From Aporrectodea caliginosa (Eukaryota > Annelida > Clitellata > Crassiclitellata > Lumbricidae), in the NCBI GenBank assembly GCA_020284085.1, contig JACEVL010000961.1, positions 62,001-126,000 of the forward strand: a stretch of DNA of 64,000 bases, in the 5' to 3' direction. Positions 11,904 through 24,924 of this stretch are shown one piece after another. Every line of letters begins with the position of its first letter. The stretch's first letter is position 1. The translations under genes and the position numbers were made by a program. The notes under the pieces were generated by a model. That model worked only from the letters and a program-made list of their open reading frames with translations. It did no database searches and was not told the DNA's origin.

Positions 11904-12294
11904 CTACTGAAGCATGACTAGCAATTACAAAGTTATTACACTTATTATTGAGGAGTTTCACTTGAACAGAAATGCATGATTACAATTATCATATAGGCCT
12001 ACTCAGCTCAGCTGCCTTAGGAATTGTAACAAAGTTCAACTTTTAAAATAAAAAAATATCAAAACTTAGTATTGGAACATAAGGACAAACAGGTTAAAAC
12101 TCAGCTACAAATAGAGATAGAAAAATGGTCAGCTCACACCGTCAGCATTACTCCTGCCCTAAAAAAGCAAATGAATAACTGAGTCCTAGCAAAAGAAACG
12201 AAAGAGTGATGGCATTTGACCGATATTACTCATGGCATTTACATGTAGAAGACTGCACACACAAATAAAATCATAAATGCTGAAAAAGAAGAGT
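11904..12294. other. Unassigned stretch
   Basis: AT-rich, with no feature recognised. Confidence 0.4.
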
Positions 12295-12600
12295 CATACG
12301 CCATCATCATCATGAGAACCTTGGCTGCCAGGAAGCTCCGTAATCTTTGTGGATCTACTACCGTTGTCTAAAGACGTCCCTCAGGTGATTACTCATGCCA
12401 CAATGCGGCGCCACCAGCCGTCATCGCCACTGCAGCGTTTCACTTGCCAACAATAACCGAAGGCAGTGCATGATGACGACAAACACGAACGAAGATGCGT
12501 TTCTATTTCAATTGAATGAGAGCCGCAGCGTGATGAGAAATGCAGCACTCTGCGTCTCTTTCATCGCTAATGCTGCGTAAAGTAACCTATTTGTGAAGCC
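12295..12600. other. GC-richer, CpG-containing island
   Basis: A roughly 300-bp patch with frequent CG dinucleotides stands out from AT-rich flanks. It has no long frame and no recognised repeat. Similar patches lie near 17400-17750, 25980-26350, 31850-32370 and 51240-51545. They might be promoters, regulatory DNA or old exons; function is not shown. Confidence 0.3.
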
Positions 12601-15589
12601 ATGAAGGAATTTGAAAATGATACGCTTTAACATCGCCTGTCTCATTCCAACATCAGTTGGCTCATTCTTACAGGCATGCACACCAGAGCTGCTATATAGC
12701 AACAGCTATAAAAGGGCTAAACCAGCTATAAATTACACTCCCAGTCTAAGCCCATGTAGCCTTATAGTATTTGCACACAGTAACAGTTTAGCATATTTAC
12801 TACCAAGCCAACCAGGCAGTAATCCGGGTCAGCCAATTGCCCCATGGAAAATCCATCTGCCAAATGAAACCTCTGGCAGCTGGATTACCTGCAAACTAAC
12901 AAACCACTGTGGCAACCACAGGCAAAAGATTTTCCAATTGCCCACTGTAAAGCTTCACAATTGAGTGTTCTATGAATACTTCAACCTTTCATAAGGCTGT
13001 CAGTCAGCTCTTATTTACCACATTTATTCAATGCCGAAGATTCTATTGTATGGTGTTGCTGTTATATTTTATAATATTGCTGTCATAGCAAAAACTTAAA
13101 AGTGTGTTGGATTATTGAATTTATTGCTAACTGCGTATTGTTTACTATAAACTTTCTTGCGATGGCACACCATCAGTGCGGTAGTACAAGTAGTAATACG
13201 AAAGGTAAAGTTCAGGCGGCACTGCGGCAGTAGCGTAAAGAAAGCTGGTCAACAAATTCGTAGTGTATAGGCTATTTGTGGTTCCAAAGAGTGATGACTT
13301 TGTAGATTAGCTCAGAAGTTTGAACTTATTGAAACTGTACTGTTTTGAATGACTTTCTGCATGCCACTAATAATTGTTCATTTTTATGGCATTGTAACAG
13401 TTGTTCTAATGTCTAATTAATTGGCTTTTTTGGAACTCTCTATTATAGTCGATACGCGTTTTGAACGAACTATGTTACAAGAGTAATTTTTTACAGCTAG
13501 CCGAAAAAGGTAGTTTACGTCATTTTACGGCTAGCTGAAAAGCTGCCGTAAATTTTTTCAAGCCAACCATTAGCCCAAAAAATTACGGCTTGGGGGTATG
13601 ATACCAAGTATTGTTAAAAGATAGTCACCCAACCATCAGCCACATTCACAAGAGAAGAAGGAATGCAATGCCAATGCATCATTCTCTGACTGCAGTGGGG
13701 TCAGGTGCAAATTGGTTAATTTCCACAAAAAGGACGTTCCTAGAAGAAAAAATATTCGCAGAATCAGATCTTCATGCCTCAAATTGTCTGACATTCCCTG
13801 GTAAATGCCCTGGCTTTTAGCTAACTCAATTACAACCATATATTGACTTGACTAAGACAATCTTTTAGAAATTACAAAAGGTTAAAAATTCTATTGGCCA
13901 GAGCTGTCACGACATTTATCCCCAATCACTAAAGTATCACTTCTGCATTGTATCAATTCTCCAGACTGCCCATCGACCACAGAATTAGGTTCAAAATCTG
14001 TCACACGGTTTACATTAATAGAGCTATAATAGCAGAGACCAAAAACATCAACATATCACTTCAGTGTTGCTGTTGAGCAGAGATTTAGGTTTAAAATCTG
14101 TTGAGGTATATGCTGCATTGACTAACCATGCTAAGACAGCCGTCAGTAGCAGCTCCTCAATGGTCTTTTGCTTTTATGCACTCTAGTAACGTCTCCCTCT
14201 ATTTCATGGCCAACACAGCCAACCTGGCCAACAGAGCTTGTGGCTTTTGATGTCTTTAAAAATAGGTAGCCTGGTCTTCTTAACTGTTCCCATTATTTCA
14301 TTCCAATTTTCTTTACCATTCTTGTTTCTATTTCGTTCAATACCACCTTATTTTCCTTTTATCTAGAATCAGTTTAAAATTTCTTTTTATGTACTACTAT
14401 TAGTTCAGGTGAACAAGCGCCTAATTATTTTAGTTTTCATCATGGAAATAACACTGGATAGCACTATGTTAAGAGTCTCTGTGTTGATAGTTTGGAGCTA
14501 CAACAGGCAACATGAGAAGAAAATACCATCAAACTTACAAACTCTGCACCAAAAAAAAGCCCAATCCACAAACTTAGTAACAGTAAACTCTGCCATATTA
14601 GAAATTACTGAGCAAATTCTGCATTTAGACAAAATAAATTAATTGGAATGACATAGAAGGTGAACAAAGAATGAGGTGGCTGGCAACAAGTATCACATAG
14701 CTGGTCTGTAGCACAATTGGGCTACAAATAAATTATGTACCGTTAGTACATTTCATTAGCTGGGAGACTTAAAGGCAGAGTAATATATGTATGCTTCTGA
14801 CATTAGTGCATTACTTAACCTAAAAGCAATGTGCTTCAATAAGAAACACAGAAGTGAAATATTGCTAACTTTATCATCTGTACAATTTTTTCCCTACTCT
14901 TATCAGGACAGACCATGACACCACATGGTGAAACAAATACAAACCAATACATCATTCACTGGAACTATTTTCTATGGAAATGATCTCATAAGTGACTAAT
15001 AAACGCCCGAAAGAACCAATTTTTGTGTCGCATTAATCCCAGAAAGAGTAATCAATGACCCCATGCTCAATGCCTCACAGACGAAATGCTTGGTTGCACC
15101 CGTGTTATAAGCGAGGCGTGCTAAGCACTGATTGGCAGTCAGTGGAGACCATATAAGGTTGCAATAGGAGCGCAGTGTGCAATTCAAGCACAATGCCTAA
15201 AGAACCGGCCAAAGAACCTAAATTAGGATAAGAAACAACAATCACGGTCCAGCAAGTCATCGATTTTCTAAAATGCTTCCAAGATTTCAACCATACACGC
15301 TGTATGCAGTGTAAGATATTCTTGACAGGAGCTTGGAACCCAACAACATGCAGATCCTAACAAAGTGTACCAATAGAAAACAAATCCTATTTAACAAATG
15401 ATCAACATCATCCATTTTGCATCAGATTAAACCACAAATTTGTCAGCTCTGCCACTAATTTCTAAGCACTGTAACTGTTAGAGTAATTGAAACCGCCATA
15501 TCCGTGGTTGACATGAATTACATAAAAAATCCAAGAGAATGAACAGAACTGGGCCTTAGACCATCACCAAGAACTCTCAAGAACCCAAC
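12601..15589. other. Unassigned stretch
   Basis: No gene supported. Between 13490 and 13590 short sequences resembling TTACGGCTAGCTGAAAA and their complements recur, possibly one end of an unrecognised MITE. 14260-14390 is pyrimidine-rich. The remaining frames (up to 117 codons) lack motifs. Confidence 0.4.
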
Positions 15590-15850
15590 AATCTCCTCGT
15601 ACATGGCAAAGGAGTTGCTGGTCTTCAATTTTGAAATTCTTTCTATGTGCTGATACTGCTCAGTCGCTTGTGTCATTTTGTTCTCAACTTAACCCATTCG
15701 TTTTGCATTGCTTATCCATCATAGGCTGTCTCTCTGTCTAAACAGACGGATCTTTTGGATGTTGACCCAGTTTTTCTGTGTACCATTGGGTGATGCCTTA
15801 TGCATTAGACATCAGAGCTATAGAAGTTGCAGTTTTATTGTTTTTTTAAT
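15590..15850 (+). mobile_element. LINE 3' fragment (reverse-transcriptase C-terminus relic plus 3'-UTR)
   Basis: Parallels the minus-strand copy at 46380-46610 base for base in places: GTTGCTGGTCTTCAATTTTG, CTGCTCAGTCGCTTGTGTCA, then TGATGCCTTATGCATTAGAC and TAGAAGTTGCAG. It is frameshifted and non-coding now. Confidence 0.68.
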
Positions 15851-16504
15851 TATGACAATTTATGTGGCGCTGTAACAGGGCCATGCCGGTACAAGGGCGC
15901 CTTACAAAACAGCAAAAAACAGTCGAGATAAGCCCTGGCAATGGTTATATTGACTGAATCCCACAGAATGCACTACATGCAAGGTTCAAAGCAAGGAGAA
16001 ACAAAGGAAGACCAGGACTGTGCTGACTACAAAATATAAACAAGGATATAACAAGTCTTGGACTAACATTGAGAGGAGCATTGGACTAGGTCACTAGGAA
16101 AATTAAAATTATTTATTCACACCCATCACTGTCAAAAGCTGGTGCCAGGAACTAACGATAAATAGTTGTTGATGTTCCTTGTGTTGTTTTTAAGTACATC
16201 TGTGTTTTAACTTAATAGTCATTAAAATGAATTACACAAACCACAATCAGCCATGCAGCCACCACAGACCATTGGAAAGGGTCTCTGGAGTCCTGCAGTA
16301 CTTACTGGATGGAGCACAACTTGCCACGTGATGTTCAATCATTAGAATTAAGCATAAATATCTCAAATATAACAAAATTAAAGCTAAAATTAAGACATCT
16401 ATATTCTTTGTAAGTAGAAAATAAAGTCTATGCTTATTTTGAGCTTTTCTGAGTATTTGCAGAATGCATTTTAAGGATCTGTCAAAAGTGAATCACGGAA
16501 ACTC
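15851..16504. other. Unassigned stretch
   Basis: AT-rich and non-coding. Nothing recognised. Confidence 0.4.
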
Positions 16505-17066
16505 ATCCAGTGCAACATCTACTGGATTTTGCAAATTCCATTCTTTATTACACCTCTTCCCATAATATCAGAAGATTACAATGGGTGCAGAACTTGGCGG
16601 CATATCTCGTTTGTCCTAGCAGCAAACTCTCACCCACTGATCTTCTGTCACAACTCACTGACTCCCTATCTCAAGTCGTATTGATTTTAAAATGTTCCTT
16701 CGTACTCGCGCACACTGCTTATAATTTAAGGATCTTATCTCTGACGCTATCACATACTCTAATGATCTTCTGAAGCTTTGTCAGCCTTTTGTTTGTAATG
16801 CTTTTTTAGCTAAGCCTCATCCACTGTCTGGAATAAAATTCCTGTACTTATAAAGTCAGCCCCAACAATCTCATCATTCAAGAGGCAACTTAAACCTTTC
16901 TATTTCATGAATCCATTGGTCATTTAGCTTCAAACTTCAGCTGTCCACCTCCCCTCCTCTAGCAACTAACCATGCCTCTGATTCAAGTAATGACGTCTGG
17001 CATGTTAATCTCATAGTATTCATTCATTCATTCATTATTCATTCATTCATTCATTGTTCATTCATC
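16505..17066 (+). mobile_element. L2/CR1-like LINE, degraded RT C-terminal region
   Basis: An 87-codon frame (16510-16773) includes LLYYTSSHNIRRLQWVQNLA, like the region after the catalytic motif in L2/CR1-clade reverse transcriptases (normally near DYCNSLLYG and LQRVQNAAARLV). Further on, another frame reads WNKIPVLIKSAPTISSFKRQ, resembling the typical C-terminus. An (ATTC)n tail follows at 17015-17066. The order of pieces and the tail mark an old 5'-truncated insertion. Confidence 0.75.
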
Positions 17067-18553
17067 CAGAAAAGATGGGGACCTCTCACAACCCGATCTA
17101 GTATGGAAAACCAGTTTAAATGAACCTCTAAGGGTCTTGAAATATGAAGTAATGCCATTTTGCTCTTCTCTGTAATTATTAAATGAAATATTGAAATACT
17201 CCATTAAGGTCACATGGATGTACACAGAATTTGCAAACATGCATAAGGGACTAAAGGGAGTTCATTTGTGGCTCAAAAGATTTCAAGAGACCGGACAGTG
17301 GTTTGGGATGCATTGAGAATGTAGGTGTATGGGTCAGTGCTTTTATGAAAGTCCTAAACAAATGCTTTGATACATTACATGACATGCAAGATATGCATCA
17401 GACAATCAGTACTCTGGATTATTGGACAAGCTTTAGGAGGGAATGACGTGGTCTGGGAAATGCCAATACCCAGAGGCACATTAAACAGCAACATGGCGGC
17501 AGCAGCCAACTCGTCTTCCCCTACTTTGCATTCTTACAGTCAATTGGCCAACAAATGTCTATTCTCCGGTGGACAGTTACACGTGATTCGTGAACAACGT
17601 TGATCCAGTTCATCAACCGCCGGAGCCATTTGATGCCGTTGGCACAGCAACGTCGACCGAGACACTACAGCCATTTCTGGCAGATAGCTGACAAAAAGCT
17701 TACAGGTTATTTAGCTGGAAATGCTCATGCCACAAGTCGGACCATAACTGGAATGGAAATTGCACTACGCTGACGGAATGTCAAATTCATGAGGAAAGCT
17801 GATGGCAGTTCTAAGCTATTTACTCCACCCTAGCTAAAACTATAGTAAAATTCCCATTAAAATTTTTGTATCTCTATTTATATGTTATTCCACAGTTTAT
17901 GTGGTTTACAACTTGTTTCCATGCTATCTGCAATTATTGCATATAAGCATATCCTACTATTCATCTGCTAGCTGTATTCTCTGCTTCTCTCTGTTTTTCA
18001 CCTTTTGTTTATCACGGTCATGGAATCTCCTGTTTGTCTTCTCTTTGTTAGTACGTCTCTTTCCCTGTCTCCTCTACTTTGCCAACTCTTATTCTCCTTC
18101 TATCTCTCTACCTCGTTTTATAATAACTAATCAGTGCAAACTGGGAGATTAAAATGATTCTGTAGTTGTACTGAATGCTGCAGTCATGTTCACGTTTCAT
18201 CCAAATGGTCCTTCAAATTAACACTTCTGAGAATTCTCTATAGAGGCACATAAACATGTTTGTGAATTTTACGTTTGATCTTCCGTGTCCCAACAAATCT
18301 GATTTAAGGTCAACATCTAAACAGCCCCACATCTACTTGACATGAACTAGATGTCTGTGGCTACTACAGCCCAGTATACAGGGTTGCAGTAGCCATCAAT
18401 TATACTTCAAATTGACATGTATTACTTTATAAACCTGTACACATCAATTTAATGTGGTTGCATAAAATAACCATCAGAAAGGACAGAACTGAGCAGTGAA
18501 TTCCAATGTCAACACTAAATTTACACAGCACATCAAATTGATGTGGTCTAGTT
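17067..18553. other. Unassigned stretch with a CpG-richer patch
   Basis: A CpG-containing patch runs from about 17430 to 17750 around a possible start codon at 17493. 17950-18120 is pyrimidine-rich. No element boundary seen. Confidence 0.4.
17493..17603 (+). CDS. Weak candidate small ORF or first exon
   Basis: ATG in a strong start context (AACATGGCGG) opens a 36-codon frame beginning MAAAANSSSPTLHSYSQLA and ending in TGA. It lies in a CpG-richer patch, as many animal first exons do. No good donor was found inside the frame and the peptide matches nothing I recognise. Chance remains the likeliest explanation. Confidence 0.12.
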   Translation: MAAAANSSSPTLHSYSQLANKCLFSGGQLHVIREQR

Positions 18554-18877
18554 CAGCATTTCCCAAACTGTGGGTTGCAACCCAAAAGTAGGCCGCAAAG
18601 CTCTGGCAAGTGGGTCACCAAATATTTTCTAAAAACATTTATTTTTTGGAGCAACAAAATTTGGCTATGATTGGATTATAAATAGCTGTTGTGGTTTCCT
18701 TTTAATGCTTTTAAATATGCCAATTTCCAAAACGCTGTACTAAATCCTCATATTTCGATGCCAATTTACGAAGTGAAGTTTAGTACACAATGCTTAGGGC
18801 CGAATTTTACAGTGAGTACCCAGACTGCCAAGATATTCACAAGTGGGTCCCGACCCAGAGATGTTTGGGAACCGCTG
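18554..18877. mobile_element. hAT MITE, 324 bp, TSD GTCTAGTT
   Basis: Ends CAGCATTTCCCAAACTGTGG and GTTTGGGAACCGCTG are imperfect inverted repeats of the hAT (Charlie-like) kind. The exact 8-bp duplication GTCTAGTT flanks it at 18546-18553 and 18878-18885. The ends closely resemble those of the elements at 22780 and 36255. No transposase coding remains. Confidence 0.9.
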
Positions 18878-18885
18878 GTCTAGTT

Positions 18886-21009
18886 GCATTGAGGCTACTG
18901 CAACACATTATTCAATTGCTGGTGACAGCAAGTGATAGTCGTATGTTGTCATATGGGAAGCGATCACTGTTCTGAAATGTGTTCCTGGGGTTTCAACATC
19001 ATTTAATTCTGATATTAATATCATTTTTGCATCAAAGCAATTGTATAAGTTATAGGATATGCTTTGTTTGATGTTTGCTAAGATGACACTGTCTATCACC
19101 AGACTAATTTCCTACTACTGTCACATTCATGAAGGTCTGGAGTGCAGCTAGCCAGAGTCCAATTACTGAACGTAACCTATATATGACAGATTTTATTACG
19201 TGATTAAGGTAGAATCTTTCTTTGGCCCACTTGCATAAAAGCAATATTGCCGCCTCAGATTGTGAGAGACAGATAGCTGCAGCTCTACAGATATTCTCCA
19301 ATAAATAAGTGAGTCATTACGTGATGAACATGTCAACAAGTGTTGCATGGAGAACTCATTCCAAGCTAGAAAACTTGGAAAATATTATTTTTATGCACAA
19401 TAGAACTTTGCAGCCGCAGACAGTGATGAGGTTCACGCAAAAACACACGCAGACCATATGGATACATTGCAAACACAAATTATAAAGAAAACGTGGTACA
19501 AGTCACAATTTGTTCCCAACATATCTGATGAATTTCGTATGGTGAAGTGCAACTGTCATCAAAACAATTTCTTAAATATTCCTACATGTATCACATAAAT
19601 TTACAAAATTTTATAATTTATATCAACAAATAAATTTTTTCAAGAAATATGTCTTACCTTGTTCCATGCTCACTGATTATTAACTTATTTTTTGGGAAAT
19701 CGCTAATTTCGATGTTGAGCTTTCAGTGCTCTATTCTCTCACAATCTGTGGTGGCCAAATTGTTCATAGGCAGGCAGGCTTAAAAGTGCTTCGACTTTTT
19801 GATATTTCACCCTCTCATATAATAAACATGAAATAACCAGGAACAGATTGTAATTTATACACCAGACCTCTGCATGATAATAAGTGATTTTCACAAATGT
19901 AAACAAATCTTTTGATTATAACTGCTTATAAAACTGCTAATTTGAAGCTCAATAAGCCACAATTTACTTTTGGATCAGACACTGAATCCTCAGATGTAAA
20001 AAAGCCATTTTCAAGAGAATGTTGAAGACTTCCAGCCTTAATTTTGGTAGTTGTCATTTTGTAAATTGTGTGATAGTTCCAGTTCTATGCATGAAGTTAA
20101 TATAGATTTGTCTTATTGCATGTTTAGGAGCTACACATGGGTATTTATTAAGACTTCCAGTCAAAACCTAGGATCCTTTTGCATTAGCAGCTGCTTTTTT
20201 ACTTGGACAATGAGATTTATTATTGGTTATTAGTTGTTGACAGATATCTTGCCCTCTGCGTACCTGTTCAAATGAGACATTACCAGTTTCACCTGTAGCA
20301 TAAATTTCATGACAATTCAAGTAAATTACATTTTGTCCAATATTTAGTAATGATGTATGAATTTCATACATTTTCCCTTTAACACCAATCAAATTCTTCA
20401 TAGTTTGCAACTGTCAAAGTATTCAACAATGTTTCTTCACAGTTTAATTCAGTTCCTAAAAGTGGAAGTACTCTGTGATATCTTATTTTAGTCCAGGTTT
20501 GATTTTGCCTGTCATAAGTGCCTAATATTGTAAACTCAGTAAAGCTGTACAGACAGAGGCTGCAAGTGAGAGGAGATAAAGTTGTGTGAATAAAATTTTA
20601 TGTGATTACATCCCATTACACATGCACAACTTTATCTTCTCTCACTATGAGCAATACCACATTTGTTTTGTTATTCGCTTCCTTACAAGAACAATAACTG
20701 CAATATTAAAGAGCATAACGGAACCTCAGCCAAATATCCCAATGCACTGAAATTCATCTGAAGACAAGACTGGCCATACACCAGCCATAAAAATGAATGC
20801 CCCGAGCACAATCATCCAGTAGCCCACAAGGAAACACTGGGCACCTGATCACGGCAACTCTAAGAGATAGGACAATCTCATATACAAGTTATGCACAACA
20901 CCAATCACAAATACTTGAAGACAACAAATAATGAGGCTGCCTCCAGAATAATGTACACCTTAGAAGCATAAACTATAGTACTTCAAACCCAAGAAATTGG
21001 ATGCTACTG
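18886..21009. other. Unassigned AT-rich DNA with one inverted repeat
   Basis: No gene found. An inverted repeat at 20565-20646 pairs AGTGAGAGGAGATAAAGTTG with its near-complement CAACTTTATCTTCTCTCACT across about 40 bp. It may be a tiny palindromic insertion. Confidence 0.45.
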
Positions 21010-21085
21010 TCTAATGAGCAGCAGGACAGATGGGTGCCTTGCAGGCTGCCATACAGTTAGATTCGACTCGTGTGAAACTTGTACC
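21010..21085 (+). mobile_element. Partial SINE, family B (body only)
   Basis: Contains GAGCAGCAGGACAGATGGGT, GCCTTGCAGGCTGCCATACA and GTTAGATTCGACTCGTGTGA, the central segment of family B without the tRNA-like head. Confidence 0.7.
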
Positions 21086-21319
21086 ATGTACTACAAAACA
21101 AGTTCTAGTATTATGTTTTAATACATCTTGTGTGTTAAATAAGTAGCATTGGGAGGCATGGCACAGCCACAAATAAAGCTGCTTTGTGTGTAAAAGGGTT
21201 GTGCATAAATGGAAGGTTATTCTGTCGCTTTAGCTCAAGTTTTCTGTTCTCTGGTCCTATGTTATAGATGCGGGTATCAGATAACCTATGGTGTGCACTG
21301 TGCAGCCAAACATAATACC

Positions 21320-21780
21320 GGCCTTTTTCTTCTATGTTCCTCCTAGTTTCCCTGTGTTTCTTCCTTGTTTTTCTCTCATATTGTCCTTCTGATGTTTCTT
21401 CTCACTTCTCTCATATTTCTACTCCATCTAACTCTTCTCTTCCAAAATCCATCCTCTGTTAAGTTTTTCTGCTCTTCACTCTTGTTTCCCTGGCCATGTC
21501 TACTACTTTCCGTTTGCTTCATTTTCGTCTTTCACACATGTCCCATGTCTCTTTCTCCTTGTCTTCTTTCTATTTCTTCTCTTCCATCTAACAATTCCCA
21601 TTCTGTACTCATCATTTATGTCTTCATCATCTGCCACCCTCCTAAGCAAGACTTTCCTCTTCTCCGCATCTCCTGCTTCATTTCCTTCTTACTTCTCTTC
21701 TCTTCCTTTCCTTCTACGTCTCATCCTCTCCACTTGCCTTTCCTTTTTCTCCAGCTGCTCCCTCCTCCTCTTTTCACATT
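21320..21780. repeat. Polypyrimidine-rich tract
   Basis: About 460 bp dominated by C and T on the plus strand (CTTCTCTTCC and similar). The 144-codon frame inside (21365-21799) is Leu/Ser/Phe-rich low-complexity translation and not a credible protein. The strand bias mirrors purine tracts at 39870-40230 and 35505-35690. Confidence 0.7.
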
Positions 21781-21799
21781 CTTAGGCAGGAGGTCCTGA

Positions 21800-22771
21800 A
21801 CGGAACAGATCAATCGCAGCTGATCAGATACCACACCACTGTCGGTTGCTTTCCTAATGGACAGTAATGCACGACCATCTGACTCCCTGCTGCTGCTGCT
21901 GCTGCTGCTGCCAGATTTATTCATATCGCCTGATGATACTATTATAAGTGCAAGAATCCGGAATAAATAAAAATGCGAAACAGCGATCGTTCAAACCTGG
22001 TGCATGACGGAGAAAGACATTTGCGTCTCTAGATGAAATTAAGTTGATTAGATGAAATCAATCGGTCGATTGATCGAAAAACCTTATTAGGTTCCACAAA
22101 AGTGGCACGTTCCTTAAGTCACTGCAGTTGGAATCTCAGAGGATTGCATGTTTGAGAATCAGACAAGCCCCAAGCTTAGCAGTTGTCCATCAGGAAAGCT
22201 GCTACGCTGAAGCAATGCACTGGCTGGCATGGGCAGCTTTCTAGTGCTAATCCCAGACTGGCTTCACCAGAGCAGCAAATATTTAACATGAATGACACAA
22301 CATAGCACAGTAATCTTTCAAGTGTCACCTAAATTCAATGTATATTTCTACAGTATACATGTCATGTGAAACTGTATTAGAGCCATTGCATTATACCTTT
22401 TCTCTATCTAACTGAGAGCTCATACACAGGGCCTTTGAGAGGCTCTTAAGATACACGACGTATTCTGTTACATTATCAGATCAATTTCCTGTCAGGTATG
22501 ATAAATTTAATGGACAGAACATTAACCTACATTAGAAGTCATTTCAAAGAACCATGATACAGAACACAATATCAAAATTAATGGGACATTTCTGGGATGA
22601 CTTAAATTTAGGAACTCTGAGGGAGAAATATTCCCCTTATTAGGAAGTTAACAATATCCTTCCTAATATTTTTTACAACTCATGGAAATTTACTGCATTA
22701 CCTGATACAGGAACCATTACTGCCATTGTATCTTTATTGTACTCCAAAAAATCTAAACCCAAGTGGTAATC
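21800..22771. other. Unassigned stretch
   Basis: Contains a short (CTG)n run at about 21889-21911. No gene or element boundary recognised. Confidence 0.4.
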
Positions 22772-22779
22772 GCATAAAT

Positions 22780-23759
22780 CAGAGGTTTTCAAACTGTGGT
22801 ACGCATACCCCTGGGGGTACGCCAGGTGTCGCTAAGGGGTACGCGAAAAATTTCAAAAAATTAAAATTTTCTATAAGTTTATGGACTTCATGTCCATCTT
22901 TCTTTCATTAGCTATTCTACATCCACCGTTTGCTTCTCTTTCTGTACATTTCTATGAGTTTATGCCATCCTTCTTTGATTAGCTATTCTATGATTTTTTA
23001 AACGTTGAAACGTCACAGCCTCGTCATTTATTTCTTTCGCAATTAGTAATTAGGCGCACATAGTAGTCTACTACATACCATCGACGTAATACAGTATATT
23101 TAAACCAACAATGGATAAATGGTTGAAACAACCACTTAAAAGGAAGTCAGAACCTCTCAATGCAGCCGTTAGTCCAGGAAAGAGACCATGGATGCAGATC
23201 ATGCAGTTTGTTGAACTATCATGTGATGGTGGTTTGAAGAACGAATTCAAGAAAGACATGTTGTGTGATTTTTGGCTGAAAAAAGCTGAATATGGATTAA
23301 TTTCTGACCGAGCTTTAAAATTTTTTATTTCCTTTCAGCATGTCATATCTGTTTGAAACGGGTTTTTCAGCTATGCTTGCGATCAAAAACAAGTACAGAA
23401 CAAAGCTTGAACTCGAACCAGATTTGCGTTTGAAATTGACAAATATTAAACCAGATAATATTGTAAATCTGTGCCTGTCAAAACAAGCACACTGCTCACA
23501 TTAACACTTTCTAATAGTGATTTTATTTTTCCTTTTTGTTGATATGACTACATTTTAAAGTTAAAATTAGGCTATCTATACTGCTATAAAATTTTCTAAC
23601 TACGACTAATACCTATTTTCACCAATGATTAAAATGAGTTGTTAATTTCAAGGGGAATTCACGCTCACATGTTGTTTTTGATCTGACATTGCTGGGGGTA
23701 TGCCAACATTCGAATTTTTTACCTGGGGGTACAAAAAAAATAAAGTTTGAAAACCGCTG
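22780..23759 (+). mobile_element. hAT (Charlie/ZBED-like) element, internally deleted, TSD GCATAAAT
   Basis: Terminal inverted repeats CAGAGGTTTTCAAACTGTGG and (complement of) AGTTTGAAAACCGCTG, with CTGGGGGTAC-type sequence just inside each end. They are flanked by the exact 8-bp duplication GCATAAAT at 22772-22779 and 23760-23767. At 980 bp it is far shorter than an autonomous hAT element. It keeps only the start and end of a transposase frame. Confidence 0.95.
23111..23506 (+). pseudogene. hAT transposase remnant (ZBED/SCAND3-like)
   Basis: The first frame (23111-23356) begins MDKWLKQPLKRKSEPL, the usual start of this transposase group. The second frame, from 23339, carries GFSAMLAIKNKYRTKLEL and LRLKLTNIKPDNIVNL, matching the C-terminal dimerisation region. 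The two are out of frame. The zinc finger and the whole catalytic core are missing. TTTCCTTTCAG just before the second part resembles a splice acceptor, so the join may be intronic rather than a simple deletion. It cannot encode a working transposase. Confidence 0.85.
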
Positions 23760-23769
23760 GCATAAATTA

Positions 23770-24060
23770 TAATTAGTAACTTCTAACGCACTGGCATCAA
23801 ATGCACAAAGCATCAACTGATGGCACACCAAATGCAAATAGCAAGGCGGCAGGCCAATATCCAGAAGATCATTCTAATAATGGTAGATGAATAATTTGAA
23901 AAAGGTAATCATAAGTTGTGAATAAAATGGCATAATGGACTGAGCAGAATGAACAGAAACAGTAAGAGAGTTCCAAAATCTATATCCAGTATCTGGAAAA
24001 GCTCACTGACCAACAGGATATCCCATAAAGCATGCACAGTCCTGTAAGCAAAAAGAGACT
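23770..24060 (-). mobile_element. LINE 3' fragment, reverse copy
   Basis: On the minus strand it has the same order as the 46380 copy: RT C-terminal relic (complement of GAGAGTTCCAAAATCTATAT), then CAGTTGATGCTTTGTGCATT and GTTAGAAGTTACTAATTA. It lies directly beside the hAT element. Confidence 0.65.
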
Positions 24061-24879
24061 AAGCTATCCAGAATTCAGAACTGAAGACTTCATTATCCCA
24101 CAGTTGATGTGAATCCCATACTAATAAGTTCTTCTCACGAAAACAAAATCAAGTTCCGCAGATTAGAGGAATTAGAGCACCAGGAAGAAAGCAGAAGCTC
24201 TCAATGCCAAATGAGTAACTGGAGAGCGATCATGGAAAGTACCGTTCATTTTGTCCATGATAAGAATAACAAATGATCCCCAGAGGAAGCAATTCCACTG
24301 TTCAGCTCCCTTTAATCATCACAAAACCGTATGACCCTGTACACTGAGATATCTGAATCACTGCAAGAATAGAAATTGCAAGAAAACAACTGCATTACAT
24401 CAGTCAGATCGCTTCCATCTGTCACATCAGATAGGATGCAAAAGACAAAAACCCAGTTGATGCTGAATTGAAGCTATACACACAACAAGGGTGTGGACTT
24501 CAAAATTCTAAGTATGTAATCCAGTAAAACAAATATATGAATTTTACAGTGTTACTAATAGCAAACGTTAAAGTTAAGTTTCGGAGGGTGGGCCTGTTGT
24601 ACCAAAACACAGGTTTTATAGATTTTCTTGTCACTTGTTGCTCACAGCATCCATCAAGAGACATGAATTTGAATTCCTACACAGTGGGATATACATTCTG
24701 TTAACAAAACTTGCTGCACACTCTGGGGCAAGTTCACCAGCCAAAGAGTAGAAGAAGATTCAATCTTGGATGAAGTCATACTTTCCCTCTAGTTCACTCA
24801 AGTCTTAATGCTGCTGGGCACACATCCCATCCTCATACTCTCAGCTGCAGTGTGCCTCCTTGGGGTTCTGTACTCAGTC
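24061..24879. other. Unassigned stretch
   Basis: AT-rich and non-coding. No feature recognised. Confidence 0.4.
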
Positions 24880-24924
24880 TCCTCCTCCTCCTCCTCCTCC
24901 TCCTCCTCCTCCTCCTCCTCCTCC
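24880..24924. repeat. (CCT)n microsatellite
   Basis: Fifteen or so uninterrupted CCT units. The poly-serine frame across it is an artefact. Confidence 0.97.
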
